DNA of 37,357 nucleotides from Sphingobium sp. Leaf26 (lineage in GTDB: Bacteria; Pseudomonadota; Alphaproteobacteria; Sphingomonadales; Sphingomonadaceae): NCBI RefSeq assembly GCF_001421665.1, contig NZ_LMKV01000016.1:1-37357 (forward strand), written 5' to 3'. The position numbers were made by a program, and so were the translations under genes. Each line of letters starts with the position of its first letter. Within the stretch, counting starts at the first letter, position 1. The notes beneath the pieces were generated by a model. It did no database searches, had not been told where the DNA came from, and saw only the letters and a list, made by a program, of their open reading frames with translations. Positions 18,435-27,321 of this stretch are shown here, piece by piece.

Positions 18435-20108
18435 TTATCTTGTGGCCTTCTCCGCTTGCGGCGCGAAGAGGTCGCCGAAGAAATCCTTCGCGAACCAGCG
18501 CGGCGGGGCGTCGCCATCGGCCATGGCGCGAGTGATGCGATAATTGGCCTCGGCGAAGCGGGCGCCGGCGTTCCAATCGATCTTCTGCGTCATATCGTCG
18601 CCCGGATGATGATAGGCGCCACCCAGAAACTCGCCCCACGCCTTTTCGCCGCCATTGGCATAGCCGGTGGCGAGGAAGACGGCGGGGACGCCCTGCTTCA
18701 CGAACATATAATGGTCCGAGCGCACGAAGATCGTCTCCTGTGGCATGGGATCCGGCGCGAGTTTTACGCCCATGGGCGCGACCGCCCTGGCCACGATCGG
18801 GCCGAGGGTCGAATGGTCGGCACCGAACGCGATGACGTCCGTGAAGGGATAGAGCAGCAAGGGCATGTCGAGATCGACATTGCCGACGATCTGCCTGACC
18901 GGGACGCTGGGATGACGGGCGAAATAGTCGGCTCCGAGCAGTCCCTTCTCCTCCGCCGTGGAAGCCAGGAAGATGATCGAGCGGCGCGGCTTGTCGGGCG
19001 ATTGGGCCATGGCGCGGGCGACCTCCAACATGGTCGCGATGCCGGCACCATTGTCCAGCGCGCCATTGTTGATCCTGTCCCTGCTGCCAGATGCGTCAGC
19101 CGCATCGCCTGCTTTGGCGGGGCTGATGCCGATATGATCGAGATGGGCGGAGAGGACGACATACTCGTCCTTAAGCCTGGGATCGCTGCCGGGCAGGATG
19201 GCGACGACATTGGGGCTGGTGACGCGCTGGCTGATCGTGTCGGCCTTGATCGTCACGCTGGTCTTGAGCGCGAAGCCCCTGGGTTTGCCGCCCGCCTTGT
19301 CGGCGGTCTTGCGGATCGCGGCGATGGTCGCGGGCGCACCCGCGAACACGGCCTCCGCCGCCGGATCGTTCAGCATCGCTGACGCGCGCAGGCCGGGTGC
19401 GGCGTTGAAGGGCACGCCGTCGGGCGAAACCCAAGTGAAGTCGGGTTCGTCGGCGAACTGCACCATCCGCGCCCAAGGACGCGCCTTGGCCGACTGGAGC
19501 GTGTTGAGCGCGATCATGCCGATCGCGCCATGGGATTCGGCGATCTTGCCCTTGGTGGCGGAGAGGTGCGCGCCCTCCTCACTCGGCAACCCCTTGGGAT
19601 AGCCGCGCAGGGTGACGACGATCTTTCCCTTCACGTCGAGGCCGGCATAGTCGTTGAGGCCAAGCCGCGCATTTTCAAGCCCGAAGCCGACGAAGACGAG
19701 CGGCGCCTTGACGTCGAGATGCGGCTGGTCGGCGTTGATGCCGATGATGACGTCGCCGGCATGGGTGAAGCTCTTGTCGGCGGTGGGGCCGGTAACGGTG
19801 AGGGTGGCGGGCGTCTTGCCAAATTCGGTCTTCTGGAAGGTGATGCGCTGGAGCCAGCCACCATTTTCGCCGGCGGGCTTGAGGCCGAGGCCGTCGAACT
19901 GGCTGGCGACGTAGCGGGCGGCGATCTCATGCCCTTCGCTGCCGGTGTCGCGACCTGCAAGCAGATCGTCGGCGAGGAATTCGACATGGGCGCGCATCGC
20001 GGCCGGGGTGAAGACCGGTTCGGCAGCGGCCGGCGCGGGCGATTGCGCAGGCAGGACTGCGGGAAGGAGCAGCGCGGTCATCGCTGCCAGAGCCATGGCG
20101 GTTTTCAT
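18435..20108 (-). CDS. Secreted M28-family zinc aminopeptidase
   Basis: 557 aa. Signal peptide about 1-21 (LPAVLPAQS), then a protease-associated (PA) domain inserted at about 130-220, and the M28 peptidase core from about 300. Likely zinc ligands and catalytic residues are present: H322 (SAHLDHIG), D352 (NGALDNGAG), E386/E387 (STAEEKG), D412 or D414 (GNVDLDMP) and H500/H501 (YHHPGDD). The protein should act in the periplasm or outside as an aminopeptidase on peptides. It is encoded 73 bp upstream of clpB on the same strand, with the candidate clpB promoter in that gap. It is divergent from an M16 peptidase gene, making a peptidase pair. Intact. Confidence 0.93.
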   Translation of the reverse strand: MKTAMALAAMTALLLPAVLPAQSPAPAAAEPVFTPAAMRAHVEFLADDLLAGRDTGSEGHEIAARYVASQFDGLGLKPAGENGGWLQRITFQKTEFGKTPATLTVTGPTADKSFTHAGDVIIGINADQPHLDVKAPLVFVGFGLENARLGLNDYAGLDVKGKIVVTLRGYPKGLPSEEGAHLSATKGKIAESHGAIGMIALNTLQSAKARPWARMVQFADEPDFTWVSPDGVPFNAAPGLRASAMLNDPAAEAVFAGAPATIAAIRKTADKAGGKPRGFALKTSVTIKADTISQRVTSPNVVAILPGSDPRLKDEYVVLSAHLDHIGISPAKAGDAADASGSRDRINNGALDNGAGIATMLEVARAMAQSPDKPRRSIIFLASTAEEKGLLGADYFARHPSVPVRQIVGNVDLDMPLLLYPFTDVIAFGADHSTLGPIVARAVAPMGVKLAPDPMPQETIFVRSDHYMFVKQGVPAVFLATGYANGGEKAWGEFLGGAYHHPGDDMTQKIDWNAGARFAEANYRITRAMADGDAPPRWFAKDFFGDLFAPQAEKATR

Positions 20109-20184
20109 CGGGAATAAAGTCCACTGATTGCGGGATGGTCAAGGATTTGCCCCCGGCCCCGGCCCCTGTCCAGCAATAAGCGTG

Positions 20185-20212
20185 TTGCGACTCTAAAACG
20201 GCTCGCTATGCT
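20185..20212 (+). promoter_or_regulatory. Candidate sigma-70 promoter of M16 gene
   Basis: TTGCGA (20185-20190) and TATGCT (20207-20212) are 16 bp apart, each matching four of six consensus positions, 62 bp before the M16 start. It lies in the 166-bp divergent gap between the M28 and M16 peptidase genes. Confidence 0.4.
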
Positions 20213-20274
20213 GCCCCATCCATCGCGCCGGCAGCCTGTCGGTGCGCGCAATTCCCCGTTTTCATGAGGTTCTC

Positions 20275-23172
20275 ATGGCTGTTTCCCCGATGCCGCGCCG
20301 CCTGTCCCTGATGCTGGGCCTGTCGGTCCTTGCGCTTTCACCAGTTCTGGCGCCGATGGCGCACGCCGCCACGCCGGCCGCCGCGCCTGCGCCTGTCGCC
20401 AGCCTCGTGTCGCAGGTCGACATTCCCTATGAGCAATTCACGCTCAGGAACGGGTTGCGCGTCATCGTTCACACGGACCGCAAGGCACCGGTGGTGGCGG
20501 TGTCGATCTGGTATCATGTGGGATCGCGCTTCGAGCCGGCGGGCAAGACGGGCTTTGCCCATCTGTTCGAGCATCTGATGTTCTATGGGTCGGAAAATGC
20601 CGATGGGCCTTTCTTCGGGCGGCTGGAGGATATCGGCGCGACCGACTGGAACGGGACGACCTGGTTCGACCGGACCAATTATTTCGAGACGGTGCCGACC
20701 GGCGCGCTGGACCGGGCGCTGTTCCTGGAGTCCGACCGCATGGGCCATCTGCTGGGCGCGGTGACGCAGACCAAGCTGGATACGCAGCGCGGCGTCGTCC
20801 AGAATGAAAAGCGGATGGGCGAGAATGAGCCTTATGGGCTGGTCGAATATGCGCAACTGGACGCGATGCTGCCTGCGGGCCACCCCTATCGCCACTCCAC
20901 CATCGGGTCGATGGCGGACCTGAACGCGGCGAGCCTGGCCGACGTGCAGAGCTGGTTCAAGACCCATTATGGGCCGAACAACGCCGTGCTGGTGCTGGCG
21001 GGCGATATCGACGTCGCGACCGCCAAGGCGAAGGTGGAAAAGTGGTTCGGCAATATCGCCGCTGGCCCGGCGCCCAGGGATGTGGACGCGACCGTGCCGA
21101 GCCTCGACAAGGATGTCGAGAAGCTGATGCACGACAATGTCGCGGCGACCCGCCTCTATCGCAACTGGATCGTGCCGGGCGTCAATTCCGACGAGTTGCA
21201 GCAACTGGACCTGGCGATGACGGTGTTTGGCGGGCTGGGTTCGTCGCGGCTCGACAATGTGCTGGTGCGGGACGAGAAGGTCGCGGTCAGTGTGAAGGCC
21301 AGCATCCAGCCGTTCGAGAAGCTCTCCATTGCAGAGATCACGGTGGACGTGAAGCCGGGCGCGGACCCGGTGGCGGTGGGCAAAAGGCTGGACCAGTTGC
21401 TGGCCGACTATCTGGCCAAGGGGCCGAGCGCCGACGAAGTGCTGCGCGCCGCGACCCAGCAGGCCGCCGGCACGATTTCGGGGTTGGAGAAAGTCGGCGG
21501 CTTTTCGGGCAAGGCGGTGACGCTGGCCGAGGGCGCGGTCTATTCCAACGATCCGGCCAAATATAAGAAAGATCTGGCCGTCTATGCCGGGGCGACGCCG
21601 GAGACGGTGAGCGCGGCCGCGCGCAAATGGCTGGGGCGGCCGGTGCTGCGCCTGACCGTGGCGCCGGGCGAGCGCTCGGCTGCGGACAATGCGCTGGCAG
21701 GGAACGCGACGGCCGAAAATGCGAAGACCGGTGGCGCTGGCCACAAGCCCGCCTTCTTTCGCAATCCCGATGCCGCCGCGCCGGTCGCGGCGACTGCGCC
21801 TGCCCCGACCAAGATCGCCGAGCCGCCGATCGAGCCGGTCAAGGATCTGGACTTTCCCGATGTCGAACATGCGACGCTGAAGAACGGCATCAAGGTCGCG
21901 CTGGCGCGGCGGACCACGGTGCCGACGGTGCGGGTGTCGGTCGCGTTCGACGCGGGCAATGCTGCGGACGACAAGGCGAAACTCGGCACGGCAGGCCTGA
22001 CCGCCGCGCTGCTGGACGAAGGCACGAAGACCCGGTCGTCGGTGCAGATCGCCGAGGAGCAGGAAAGGCTGGGCGCGTCGATCAGCGCGGGCAACAGCAT
22101 GGACCGGACGACCGTCGGCCTGTTCGCACTCAAGCCCAATCTGGACGCCTCGCTGGGCCTGCTGGCCGATGTGATCCGCAATCCGGCCTTTGCGCCGGCC
22201 GAGGTGGAGCGGCTGCGTGGGCAGGTGCTGACCGGCATCCAGGCGGAAAAGACGTCGCCCATGTCGATCGCCCAGCGCATGTTGCCGCCGCTCCTGTACG
22301 GGCAGGCCCATCCCTATGGCATCCCGTTCACCGGGTCCGGCACGGAAAGCGGCGTCAAGGCCGTGACGCGGGCGGACCTGACGGCCTTCCACGACGCCTG
22401 GCTGCGGCCCGATAATGCGACCATCTTCGTCGCGGGGGACACGACGCTGGCGGAGCTGATGCCGCTGCTGGAAAAGCGGTTCGGCGACTGGAAGGCGCCC
22501 AGCACGGCGAAGGGCGTCAAGACGTTCCGCATGGACAAGATGATGCGCCCGGCCAGGATCGTGCTGATCGACAAGCCGCAAAGCCCGCAGTCGATGATCC
22601 TGGCGGGGCTGTTGACCAACAAGTCCGGGACCGACAATCCGGTGACGTTGCAGACGGCCAACGAAGTGCTGGGCGGTGCGACATCCTCGCGCTTGTGGAT
22701 GGATTTGCGCGAAACGAAGGGCTGGGCCTATGGCGTGGGGACGGCGCTTTCGGGCGTGAAGGAAACCATCCCCCTGCTGGTCTATGCCCCGGTGCAGACC
22801 GACAAGACCGGCGAATCCATCCAGGCGATCCGCAAGGATATGACCGAGTTTCTGACCAGCAAGGGAACGACGGAAACGGAACGCAACCAGACGATCAACA
22901 GCCAGATCCTGTCGCTGCCGGGCAGTTTCGAGACGTCGTCGGACCTGCTCTCTGCCATGATGCGCAATGCGCTGATCGGCCGGCCCGACGATTATTATGA
23001 GACGCTGCCCAAGACCTATCGCGCCATGACCGCCGCCGACATGGACAAGGCCGCGCGCGAGGCGATCAACCCCGACCGGCTGATCTGGGTCGTGGTGGGC
23101 GACGCGAAGCTGGTGAAGCCGCAGCTTGACGCGGTGGGCCTGCCGGTCGAAATGGGCACTCTCGCAGACTGA
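20275..23172 (+). CDS. Periplasmic two-domain M16 zinc peptidase
   Basis: 965 aa. Start ATG 20275 follows GAGG and gives a signal peptide of about 31 residues ending MAHAA. The N-terminal half is an active M16 (pitrilysin/insulinase) unit with the inverted zinc motif HLFEH (96-100) and distal Glu E178 in QNEKRMGENEPYG. A Pro/Ala/Thr linker at about 500-535 joins a second M16-like half that starts FPDVEHATLKNGIKVALA and has GTAGLTAALLDEG where HxxEH would be, so it is catalytically dead and structural, as is normal in tandem M16 proteins. Expected to degrade peptides in the periplasm. The gene ends 23 bp before a small conserved gene with a strong ribosome binding site. Confidence 0.93.
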   Translation: MAVSPMPRRLSLMLGLSVLALSPVLAPMAHAATPAAAPAPVASLVSQVDIPYEQFTLRNGLRVIVHTDRKAPVVAVSIWYHVGSRFEPAGKTGFAHLFEHLMFYGSENADGPFFGRLEDIGATDWNGTTWFDRTNYFETVPTGALDRALFLESDRMGHLLGAVTQTKLDTQRGVVQNEKRMGENEPYGLVEYAQLDAMLPAGHPYRHSTIGSMADLNAASLADVQSWFKTHYGPNNAVLVLAGDIDVATAKAKVEKWFGNIAAGPAPRDVDATVPSLDKDVEKLMHDNVAATRLYRNWIVPGVNSDELQQLDLAMTVFGGLGSSRLDNVLVRDEKVAVSVKASIQPFEKLSIAEITVDVKPGADPVAVGKRLDQLLADYLAKGPSADEVLRAATQQAAGTISGLEKVGGFSGKAVTLAEGAVYSNDPAKYKKDLAVYAGATPETVSAAARKWLGRPVLRLTVAPGERSAADNALAGNATAENAKTGGAGHKPAFFRNPDAAAPVAATAPAPTKIAEPPIEPVKDLDFPDVEHATLKNGIKVALARRTTVPTVRVSVAFDAGNAADDKAKLGTAGLTAALLDEGTKTRSSVQIAEEQERLGASISAGNSMDRTTVGLFALKPNLDASLGLLADVIRNPAFAPAEVERLRGQVLTGIQAEKTSPMSIAQRMLPPLLYGQAHPYGIPFTGSGTESGVKAVTRADLTAFHDAWLRPDNATIFVAGDTTLAELMPLLEKRFGDWKAPSTAKGVKTFRMDKMMRPARIVLIDKPQSPQSMILAGLLTNKSGTDNPVTLQTANEVLGGATSSRLWMDLRETKGWAYGVGTALSGVKETIPLLVYAPVQTDKTGESIQAIRKDMTEFLTSKGTTETERNQTINSQILSLPGSFETSSDLLSAMMRNALIGRPDDYYETLPKTYRAMTAADMDKAAREAINPDRLIWVVVGDAKLVKPQLDAVGLPVEMGTLAD

Positions 23173-23195
23173 CGCTAACGTAAAGGAGACTGGAT

Positions 23196-23498
23196 ATGGC
23201 AAGTGTCGATGGCGCTTATGATTGCGTGGCCAAGACGCCGATGGGCGACCAGAAGGGCGTGTTCACCGTCGTCAGCAGCGGCGACCGCTTCAACGGCACC
23301 TTTGCCGGGATGATGGGATCGCTGGACGTGGTCGACGGCAAGGTCGATGGCGGCAAGCTGACATGGAAGATGGAAATGACCATGCCGATGCCGATGACGC
23401 TGGAGTGCGAGGCCGAAGTGACCGGTGACGCCATCGTCGGCACGATGCAGTTGGGCGCGTTCGGCGCGTCGGCGTTCAACGGGACGCGCCGGGCCTGA
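23196..23498 (+). CDS. Small conserved protein of unknown function
   Basis: 100 aa, no signal peptide or membrane segment. AAAGGAG lies six bases before the ATG. The sequence alternates beta-prone stretches (GVFTVVSSGDRFNGTFAG, LDVVDGKVDGGKLTWKMEM, LECEAEVTGDAIVGTMQLG), like a small lipocalin-type or avidin-like half barrel. Such proteins are common next to various enzymes in sphingomonads. It lies 23 bp after the M16 peptidase gene and is probably in the same operon. The structured repeat at 23533 follows. Confidence 0.78.
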   Translation: MASVDGAYDCVAKTPMGDQKGVFTVVSSGDRFNGTFAGMMGSLDVVDGKVDGGKLTWKMEMTMPMPMTLECEAEVTGDAIVGTMQLGAFGASAFNGTRRA

Positions 23499-23532
23499 TC
23501 CGGCCATCCGGCAGAGGCTGGATCGACAGGAC

Positions 23533-23637
23533 TAGAGCGCGCTGCGTTAAATCCGACGCAGGTTGCGCGCTCTAGTTCTTTGTTTTCGCATCGTTTTAAG
23601 CGAAAAACCGGTGCCCACTTTTTCGCACGATGCTCTA
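23533..23637 (+). repeat. 105-bp structured intergenic repeat, copy 1
   Basis: The first of two direct copies in the window (the other at 28828-28932); the copies differ at 9 of 105 positions. It folds into two hairpins. Hairpin one has TAGAGCGCG (23533-23541) with CGCGCTCTA (23566-23574), plus an inner CTGCGT (23542-23547) with ACGCAG (23556-23561). Hairpin two has GCATCGT (23588-23594) with ACGATGC (23627-23633), plus an inner GCGAAAAA (23600-23607) with TTTTTCGC (23619-23626). It sits between the M16-linked small gene and the marR promoter, and could act as a terminator. Confidence 0.85.
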
Positions 23638-23669
23638 AGTGCGACAACGAGTGAGACAGTCATAATTCC

Positions 23670-23704
23670 TTGACAAATTTCATTAGTTAGCTATCTAATG
23701 AATA
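23670..23704 (+). promoter_or_regulatory. marR promoter with palindromic operator over the start codon
   Basis: A perfect -35 TTGACA (23670-23675) is followed after 16 bp by TATCTA (23692-23697). A perfect inverted repeat CATTAG-N8-CTAATG (23681-23700) covers the spacer, the -10 and the first ATG, and contains TTAG..CTAA half-sites typical of MarR/SlyA operators. It is the obvious site for autorepression by the MarR protein. A start site about seven bases after the -10 would fall on the second in-frame ATG (23704), implying a leaderless mRNA. Confidence 0.68.
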
Positions 23705-24153
23705 TGCCTTTATCGGAACCCAAACGTGCGCTGGCGCACAAGATGGCGCCTGTCGCCCGCGCCTGGCGGCAACTGGCCGACAGCATGCTGGCGGAATTCG
23801 GCGTGTCGAACAGCACCGCCTGGTGCCTGATCCATATCGACCGGCTGGGCGGCGAAGTACGCCAGAGCGAACTGGCCGAATCGCTGGACATCGCCCAGCC
23901 TTCGCTGGTGCGGACGCTGGACCAGGTGCAGGCGGGCGGGCTGGTGCAGCGCACCCCCCATCCCGACGACAAACGATCCAACATCATCAGCCTGACCCCG
24001 ACGGGACAGGAACTGGTCGGCCGGATCGAAGGCAAGCTGGATGCGTTGCGCGTCGAGTTGCTGACCGACGTGCCCGAACAGGCGATCGAGGTCGCGGTGT
24101 GGTTGCTGGACCTGTTGAGTTTGCGCATCGCGGAGAAGCGGAGCGCGCTATGA
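23698..24153 (+). CDS. MarR-family transcriptional regulator
   Basis: 151 aa winged-helix repressor, first gene of the efflux operon. An N-terminal dimerisation helix (about 8-30) is followed by the wHTH at about 45-105: QSELAESLDIAQPSLVRTLDQVQAGGLVQRTPHPDDKRSNIISLTPTG, where the DDKR wing is diagnostic. C-terminal helices complete the dimer interface. The family usually represses its own operon and lets go on binding phenolic or other small aromatics. ATG 23698 and ATG 23704 are both possible starts; neither has a ribosome binding site, and promoter geometry favours 23704. The stop overlaps the FUSC start by ATGA. Confidence 0.93.
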   Translation: MNMPLSEPKRALAHKMAPVARAWRQLADSMLAEFGVSNSTAWCLIHIDRLGGEVRQSELAESLDIAQPSLVRTLDQVQAGGLVQRTPHPDDKRSNIISLTPTGQELVGRIEGKLDALRVELLTDVPEQAIEVAVWLLDLLSLRIAEKRSAL

Positions 24154-26204
24154 TCGGCGAACGGTTCGGGATGCCGGCGGCGCTCTTTTCCCTCAAATGC
24201 CTGGCAGCGGCGATGCTCGCCCTGTTCGTGGCCTACAGCATCGGGCTGGAGCGGCCCTATTGGGCGTTCCTGACCAGCTATATGGTCGCCCAGCCCATGG
24301 CCGGCGCGGTGATTTCCAAGGCGGTGTTCCGTGCGATCGGTACGCTGGTCGGCGCGGTCTTTGCCGTGGCGATCGTGCCGCCGCTGGTCAATGCGCCCGA
24401 ATTGCTGGTGCTGGCCATGGCATCATGGCTGGGCCTGTGCGTGTTCGTATCGCTGCTCGACCGCACGCCGCGATCCTATATGTTCGTACTGGCGGGCTAT
24501 ACCGCCTGCCTGATCGTCTTCCCCGACGTAGACACGCCGCAGACCATCTTCACCATCGCCGCGTTGCGGGTGCAGGAGATTCTGATCGGTATCGCCTGTG
24601 GCAGCCTGATCCATGGCGTCATAATGCCCGGTTCCATCACCGGCCTGTTGCTGGCGCGGGTGGACGCGATGCTGCGCGATGCCGAACGCTGGTCGCGCGA
24701 CGCGATCGCGACCGAGCCGGTCGAGGGGCTGGATGCCGAACGGCGCCGGATGGCGCAGGACGTCACCGAACTGCACCAGATGTCGATCCACCTGCCGTTC
24801 GACATCAGCCGGCTGGCGCCGCGCGTACGGACCGTCCGCGCCTTGCAGGATCAACTGTCGATGCTGTTGCCGCTGGGCGCAGCGGCGGAGGACAGGCTGG
24901 CGCAGCTTAAGGCGGCCAATGGCGGCATGGTGCCGCGCCAGGTCGAGGCGCTGATCGCCGATGTCCGGTCGTGGCTGGACACGCCGGCCCCGGACAATGT
25001 CGTGCGCGCCGAGCGGGCGCAGGCGCTGATCGACCGCTGCACCGCACTGGAACCGGAGGCCACGGCCGACATGGGCTGGGCCGACATGATGCGGCTGAGC
25101 CTCTACGCACGGCTGGCGACGATGATCGCGGTGCATCGCGATTGCCGCGACCTGTATGACCAGATGGTGACGCACAGCCGTGCCGCCGTGACGCCACGGG
25201 TGGCGCAGTTGCTGGAAGGCCGGCGCAACCGTGAACTGCATCGCGACTATGCCAGCGCCGCGCGGGGCGCTTTCAGCGCGTTCATGACGATTACGCTGGG
25301 CTGCGCCATCTGGATCTTGAGCGGGTGGAAGGATGGCGGCACGGCAGTGATGCTGGCCGGCGTGTTCCTGGCGCTGTTCGCGGCGGTCGACAATCCGCTG
25401 GCGCCCTTGAAGGGCTTCATGATCGGGACGGTCGCCGCCTCCGCCCTGGGCGCCGTCTATGGCTTTGCGATCATGCCGCGCCTGGACGGCTTTGCGCAAC
25501 TGGCGCTGGCCTATTCCCCGCCGCTGCTGATACTGGGTGCGATGATGGCTTCGCCGCGCTGGATGGGGATCGCGCTGCCCACCTTGCTGGGGCTGGGCAG
25601 CCCGGTGCTGCTGTCGGACCATTATGTGAACGCCTTCGCCAGCTATGCCAATGGCGCGGTGGCGCAGATCGTGGGCATCTGGTTCGCGATCCTGATGGCC
25701 GGGCTGTTGCAGTCGGCGGGCGTCGAGCGCGCGATTCGCCGGACGCTGCGGGCGGGATGGGCCGACATCGCCAATCGCGCCACCCTGATGAGCCCGCCCG
25801 ATGTGCGGGGATGGATCAATCGCATGCTCGACCGGATCGCCCTGCTCGCCCCGCGCCTCGCCGCCACCCGCGCCGACAGCGGCAAGCCGCTGTACGATGC
25901 GCTGCGCGACCTGCGCACCGGGGTCGCGATCGGCGAGCTGCGCCAGCTCCGGCTCGACCTGCCGACGCAGGAAGGCGCGCCGCTGGCCGCCGTGCTGGGC
26001 GGGGTCAGCCGCCATTATCGCGGGCTGGACCCCGATGCGCCGGCACCGGCCGATCCGGCGCTGTTGCAGGATATCGACAGCGCGATCGCCGACCTGTCCG
26101 CCAATCCGCGCCTGGTCGTCCGCCGGGACAGCGTGCTGGGGCTGGTCAGCCTGCGCCGCAACCTGTTCCCCGACGCGGACGCCTATGGGAGGATCGCGGC
26201 ATGA
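24150..26204 (+). CDS. FUSC-family inner-membrane efflux pump (AaeB-like)
   Basis: 684 aa. Two sets of hydrophobic helices, about 8-160 and 370-530, flank a soluble helical domain, the FUSC/AaeB layout. The first set starts ALFSLKCLAAAMLALFVAYSIGLERPYWAFLTSYMV, with the RPYWA motif of the family; the second set starts RGAFSAFMTITLGCAIWIL. The protein exports aromatic carboxylic acids or related compounds, driven by the membrane gradient, together with a HlyD-type adaptor. A C-terminal cytoplasmic domain of about 140 residues follows the second set. Its ATG overlaps the marR stop and its TGA overlaps the DUF1656 start, so the operon is tightly coupled. Substrate unknown. Confidence 0.92.
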   Translation: MIGERFGMPAALFSLKCLAAAMLALFVAYSIGLERPYWAFLTSYMVAQPMAGAVISKAVFRAIGTLVGAVFAVAIVPPLVNAPELLVLAMASWLGLCVFVSLLDRTPRSYMFVLAGYTACLIVFPDVDTPQTIFTIAALRVQEILIGIACGSLIHGVIMPGSITGLLLARVDAMLRDAERWSRDAIATEPVEGLDAERRRMAQDVTELHQMSIHLPFDISRLAPRVRTVRALQDQLSMLLPLGAAAEDRLAQLKAANGGMVPRQVEALIADVRSWLDTPAPDNVVRAERAQALIDRCTALEPEATADMGWADMMRLSLYARLATMIAVHRDCRDLYDQMVTHSRAAVTPRVAQLLEGRRNRELHRDYASAARGAFSAFMTITLGCAIWILSGWKDGGTAVMLAGVFLALFAAVDNPLAPLKGFMIGTVAASALGAVYGFAIMPRLDGFAQLALAYSPPLLILGAMMASPRWMGIALPTLLGLGSPVLLSDHYVNAFASYANGAVAQIVGIWFAILMAGLLQSAGVERAIRRTLRAGWADIANRATLMSPPDVRGWINRMLDRIALLAPRLAATRADSGKPLYDALRDLRTGVAIGELRQLRLDLPTQEGAPLAAVLGGVSRHYRGLDPDAPAPADPALLQDIDSAIADLSANPRLVVRRDSVLGLVSLRRNLFPDADAYGRIAA

Positions 26205-26416
26205 CCGGTGAAATCGCCCTGGGCGGGATCTATGTCCCCACGCTGCTGCTGCTGGGTCTGGTCGCGCTGATCCTGTGCTGGGGCCTGACCCGGCTGATCG
26301 GCGCGTTCGGCCTGTACCGCTTTCTCGCCTATCGCGCGGCGGTGGACCTGTCCCTCTTCATCCTGTTGCTGGGCGGCCTCGCCCTGCTCGTCCCCACCCT
26401 TGGAATCCGACTATGA
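26201..26416 (+). CDS. DUF1656 small membrane protein (AaeX-like)
   Basis: 71 aa with two hydrophobic helices (about 10-30 and 45-65) and the DUF1656 pattern: EIALGGIYVP at the start, then LYRFLAYRAAVDLSLFILLLGG. In AaeXAB-type systems this small protein is encoded between or beside the pump and adaptor genes; its exact role is not known. Both ends overlap the neighbouring genes by ATGA. Confidence 0.9.
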   Translation: MTGEIALGGIYVPTLLLLGLVALILCWGLTRLIGAFGLYRFLAYRAAVDLSLFILLLGGLALLVPTLGIRL

Positions 26417-27321
26417 ACCGCCTTTCGTCTACGCTGATCCGCAGCGCCGCCACCATCATCCTCGTCATCGCCGCGGCGCTGGTCGCGATATGGCTGTGGA
26501 ATCATTATGAGCGCAGCCCCTGGACCCGTGACGGGCGGGTGCGGGCCGATGTGGTGCGGGTGACGCCCGACATCAGCGGGCTGGTGACGTCGGTGGCGGT
26601 GCGGGACAACCAGACGGTGAAGGCCGGCGACCTGCTGTTCGTGATCGACACGCCGCGCTATTCCATGGCGCTGGAGGAGGCCGGCGCCCGCATCGCCAGC
26701 GCGCAGGCGACGCTGGCTCAGGCCCGGCGGGAAGCGCGGCGCGACAGGGCGCTGGGCGATCTGGTCGCCGCCGAAACGCATGAGCAGAATCTGGCCAGGG
26801 TGGAAACGGCGCAGGCCGCGCTGACCGAGGCGATGAGCAGCCGCGATGCCGCCGCCCTCAACCTGAAGCGGACGAAGGTGCTGGCGTCGGTCAATGGCGT
26901 GGTCACCAATCTGGACCTGCATCCGGGCGACTATGTCGGCGCGGGCAGCCAGGCGCTGGCCCTGATCGACAGCGATTCGGTGCGGGTGGAAGGCTATTTC
27001 GAGGAAACCAAGCTGGGGCTGATCTGCATCGGCGCGCCGGTGACGGTGCGGCTGATGGGCGAGTCGCAGGATGTGCATGGGCGGGTGGAGAGCATCGCCT
27101 TTGGCATCAGCGACGACAGCCGCAGCAACAGCGGCAATTTGCTCCCCGCAGTCGAGCCGACCTTTAGCTGGGTACGGCTGGCGCAGCGTATCCCGGTGCG
27201 GGTCAGAATCGAGAAGGTGCCGGCGGGGCTGCGGCTGATTTCGGGGCGGACTGCGACGGTGACGGTGCAGCCGGCGCAGAAGGACAAGGATGGCAAGCCG
27301 GGGGATTGCCGCCATGCGTGA
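26413..27321 (+). CDS. HlyD-family periplasmic adaptor (AaeA-like)
   Basis: 302 aa membrane fusion protein. One N-terminal membrane helix (about 9-28, LIRSAATIILVIAAALVAIW) is followed by NHYERSPWTRDGRVRADVVRV, typical of the EmrA/AaeA group, then the first lipoyl half (VTSVAVRDNQTVKAGDLLF), an alpha-hairpin (about 80-150, QATLAQARREARRDRALG), the second lipoyl half (VNGVVTNLDLHPGDYVGAG) and beta-barrel segments. It links the FUSC pump to the outer-membrane channel encoded next. Its end overlaps the next gene by eight bases if that starts at 27314. Confidence 0.93.
   Translation: MNRLSSTLIRSAATIILVIAAALVAIWLWNHYERSPWTRDGRVRADVVRVTPDISGLVTSVAVRDNQTVKAGDLLFVIDTPRYSMALEEAGARIASAQATLAQARREARRDRALGDLVAAETHEQNLARVETAQAALTEAMSSRDAAALNLKRTKVLASVNGVVTNLDLHPGDYVGAGSQALALIDSDSVRVEGYFEETKLGLICIGAPVTVRLMGESQDVHGRVESIAFGISDDSRSNSGNLLPAVEPTFSWVRLAQRIPVRVRIEKVPAGLRLISGRTATVTVQPAQKDKDGKPGDCRHA

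Noticed and set aside
21880..22010. Possible defect in the second half of the M16 peptidase (no HxxEH)
   Set aside because: Tandem M16 proteins normally have one active and one degenerate half, so this is not a sign of decay.
20338..23202. 954-codon open frame antisense to the M16 peptidase
   Set aside because: Rich in Arg, His and Gln as expected from reverse reading of GC-rich codons, with no recognisable motifs. The sense gene has its zinc motif and signal peptide.
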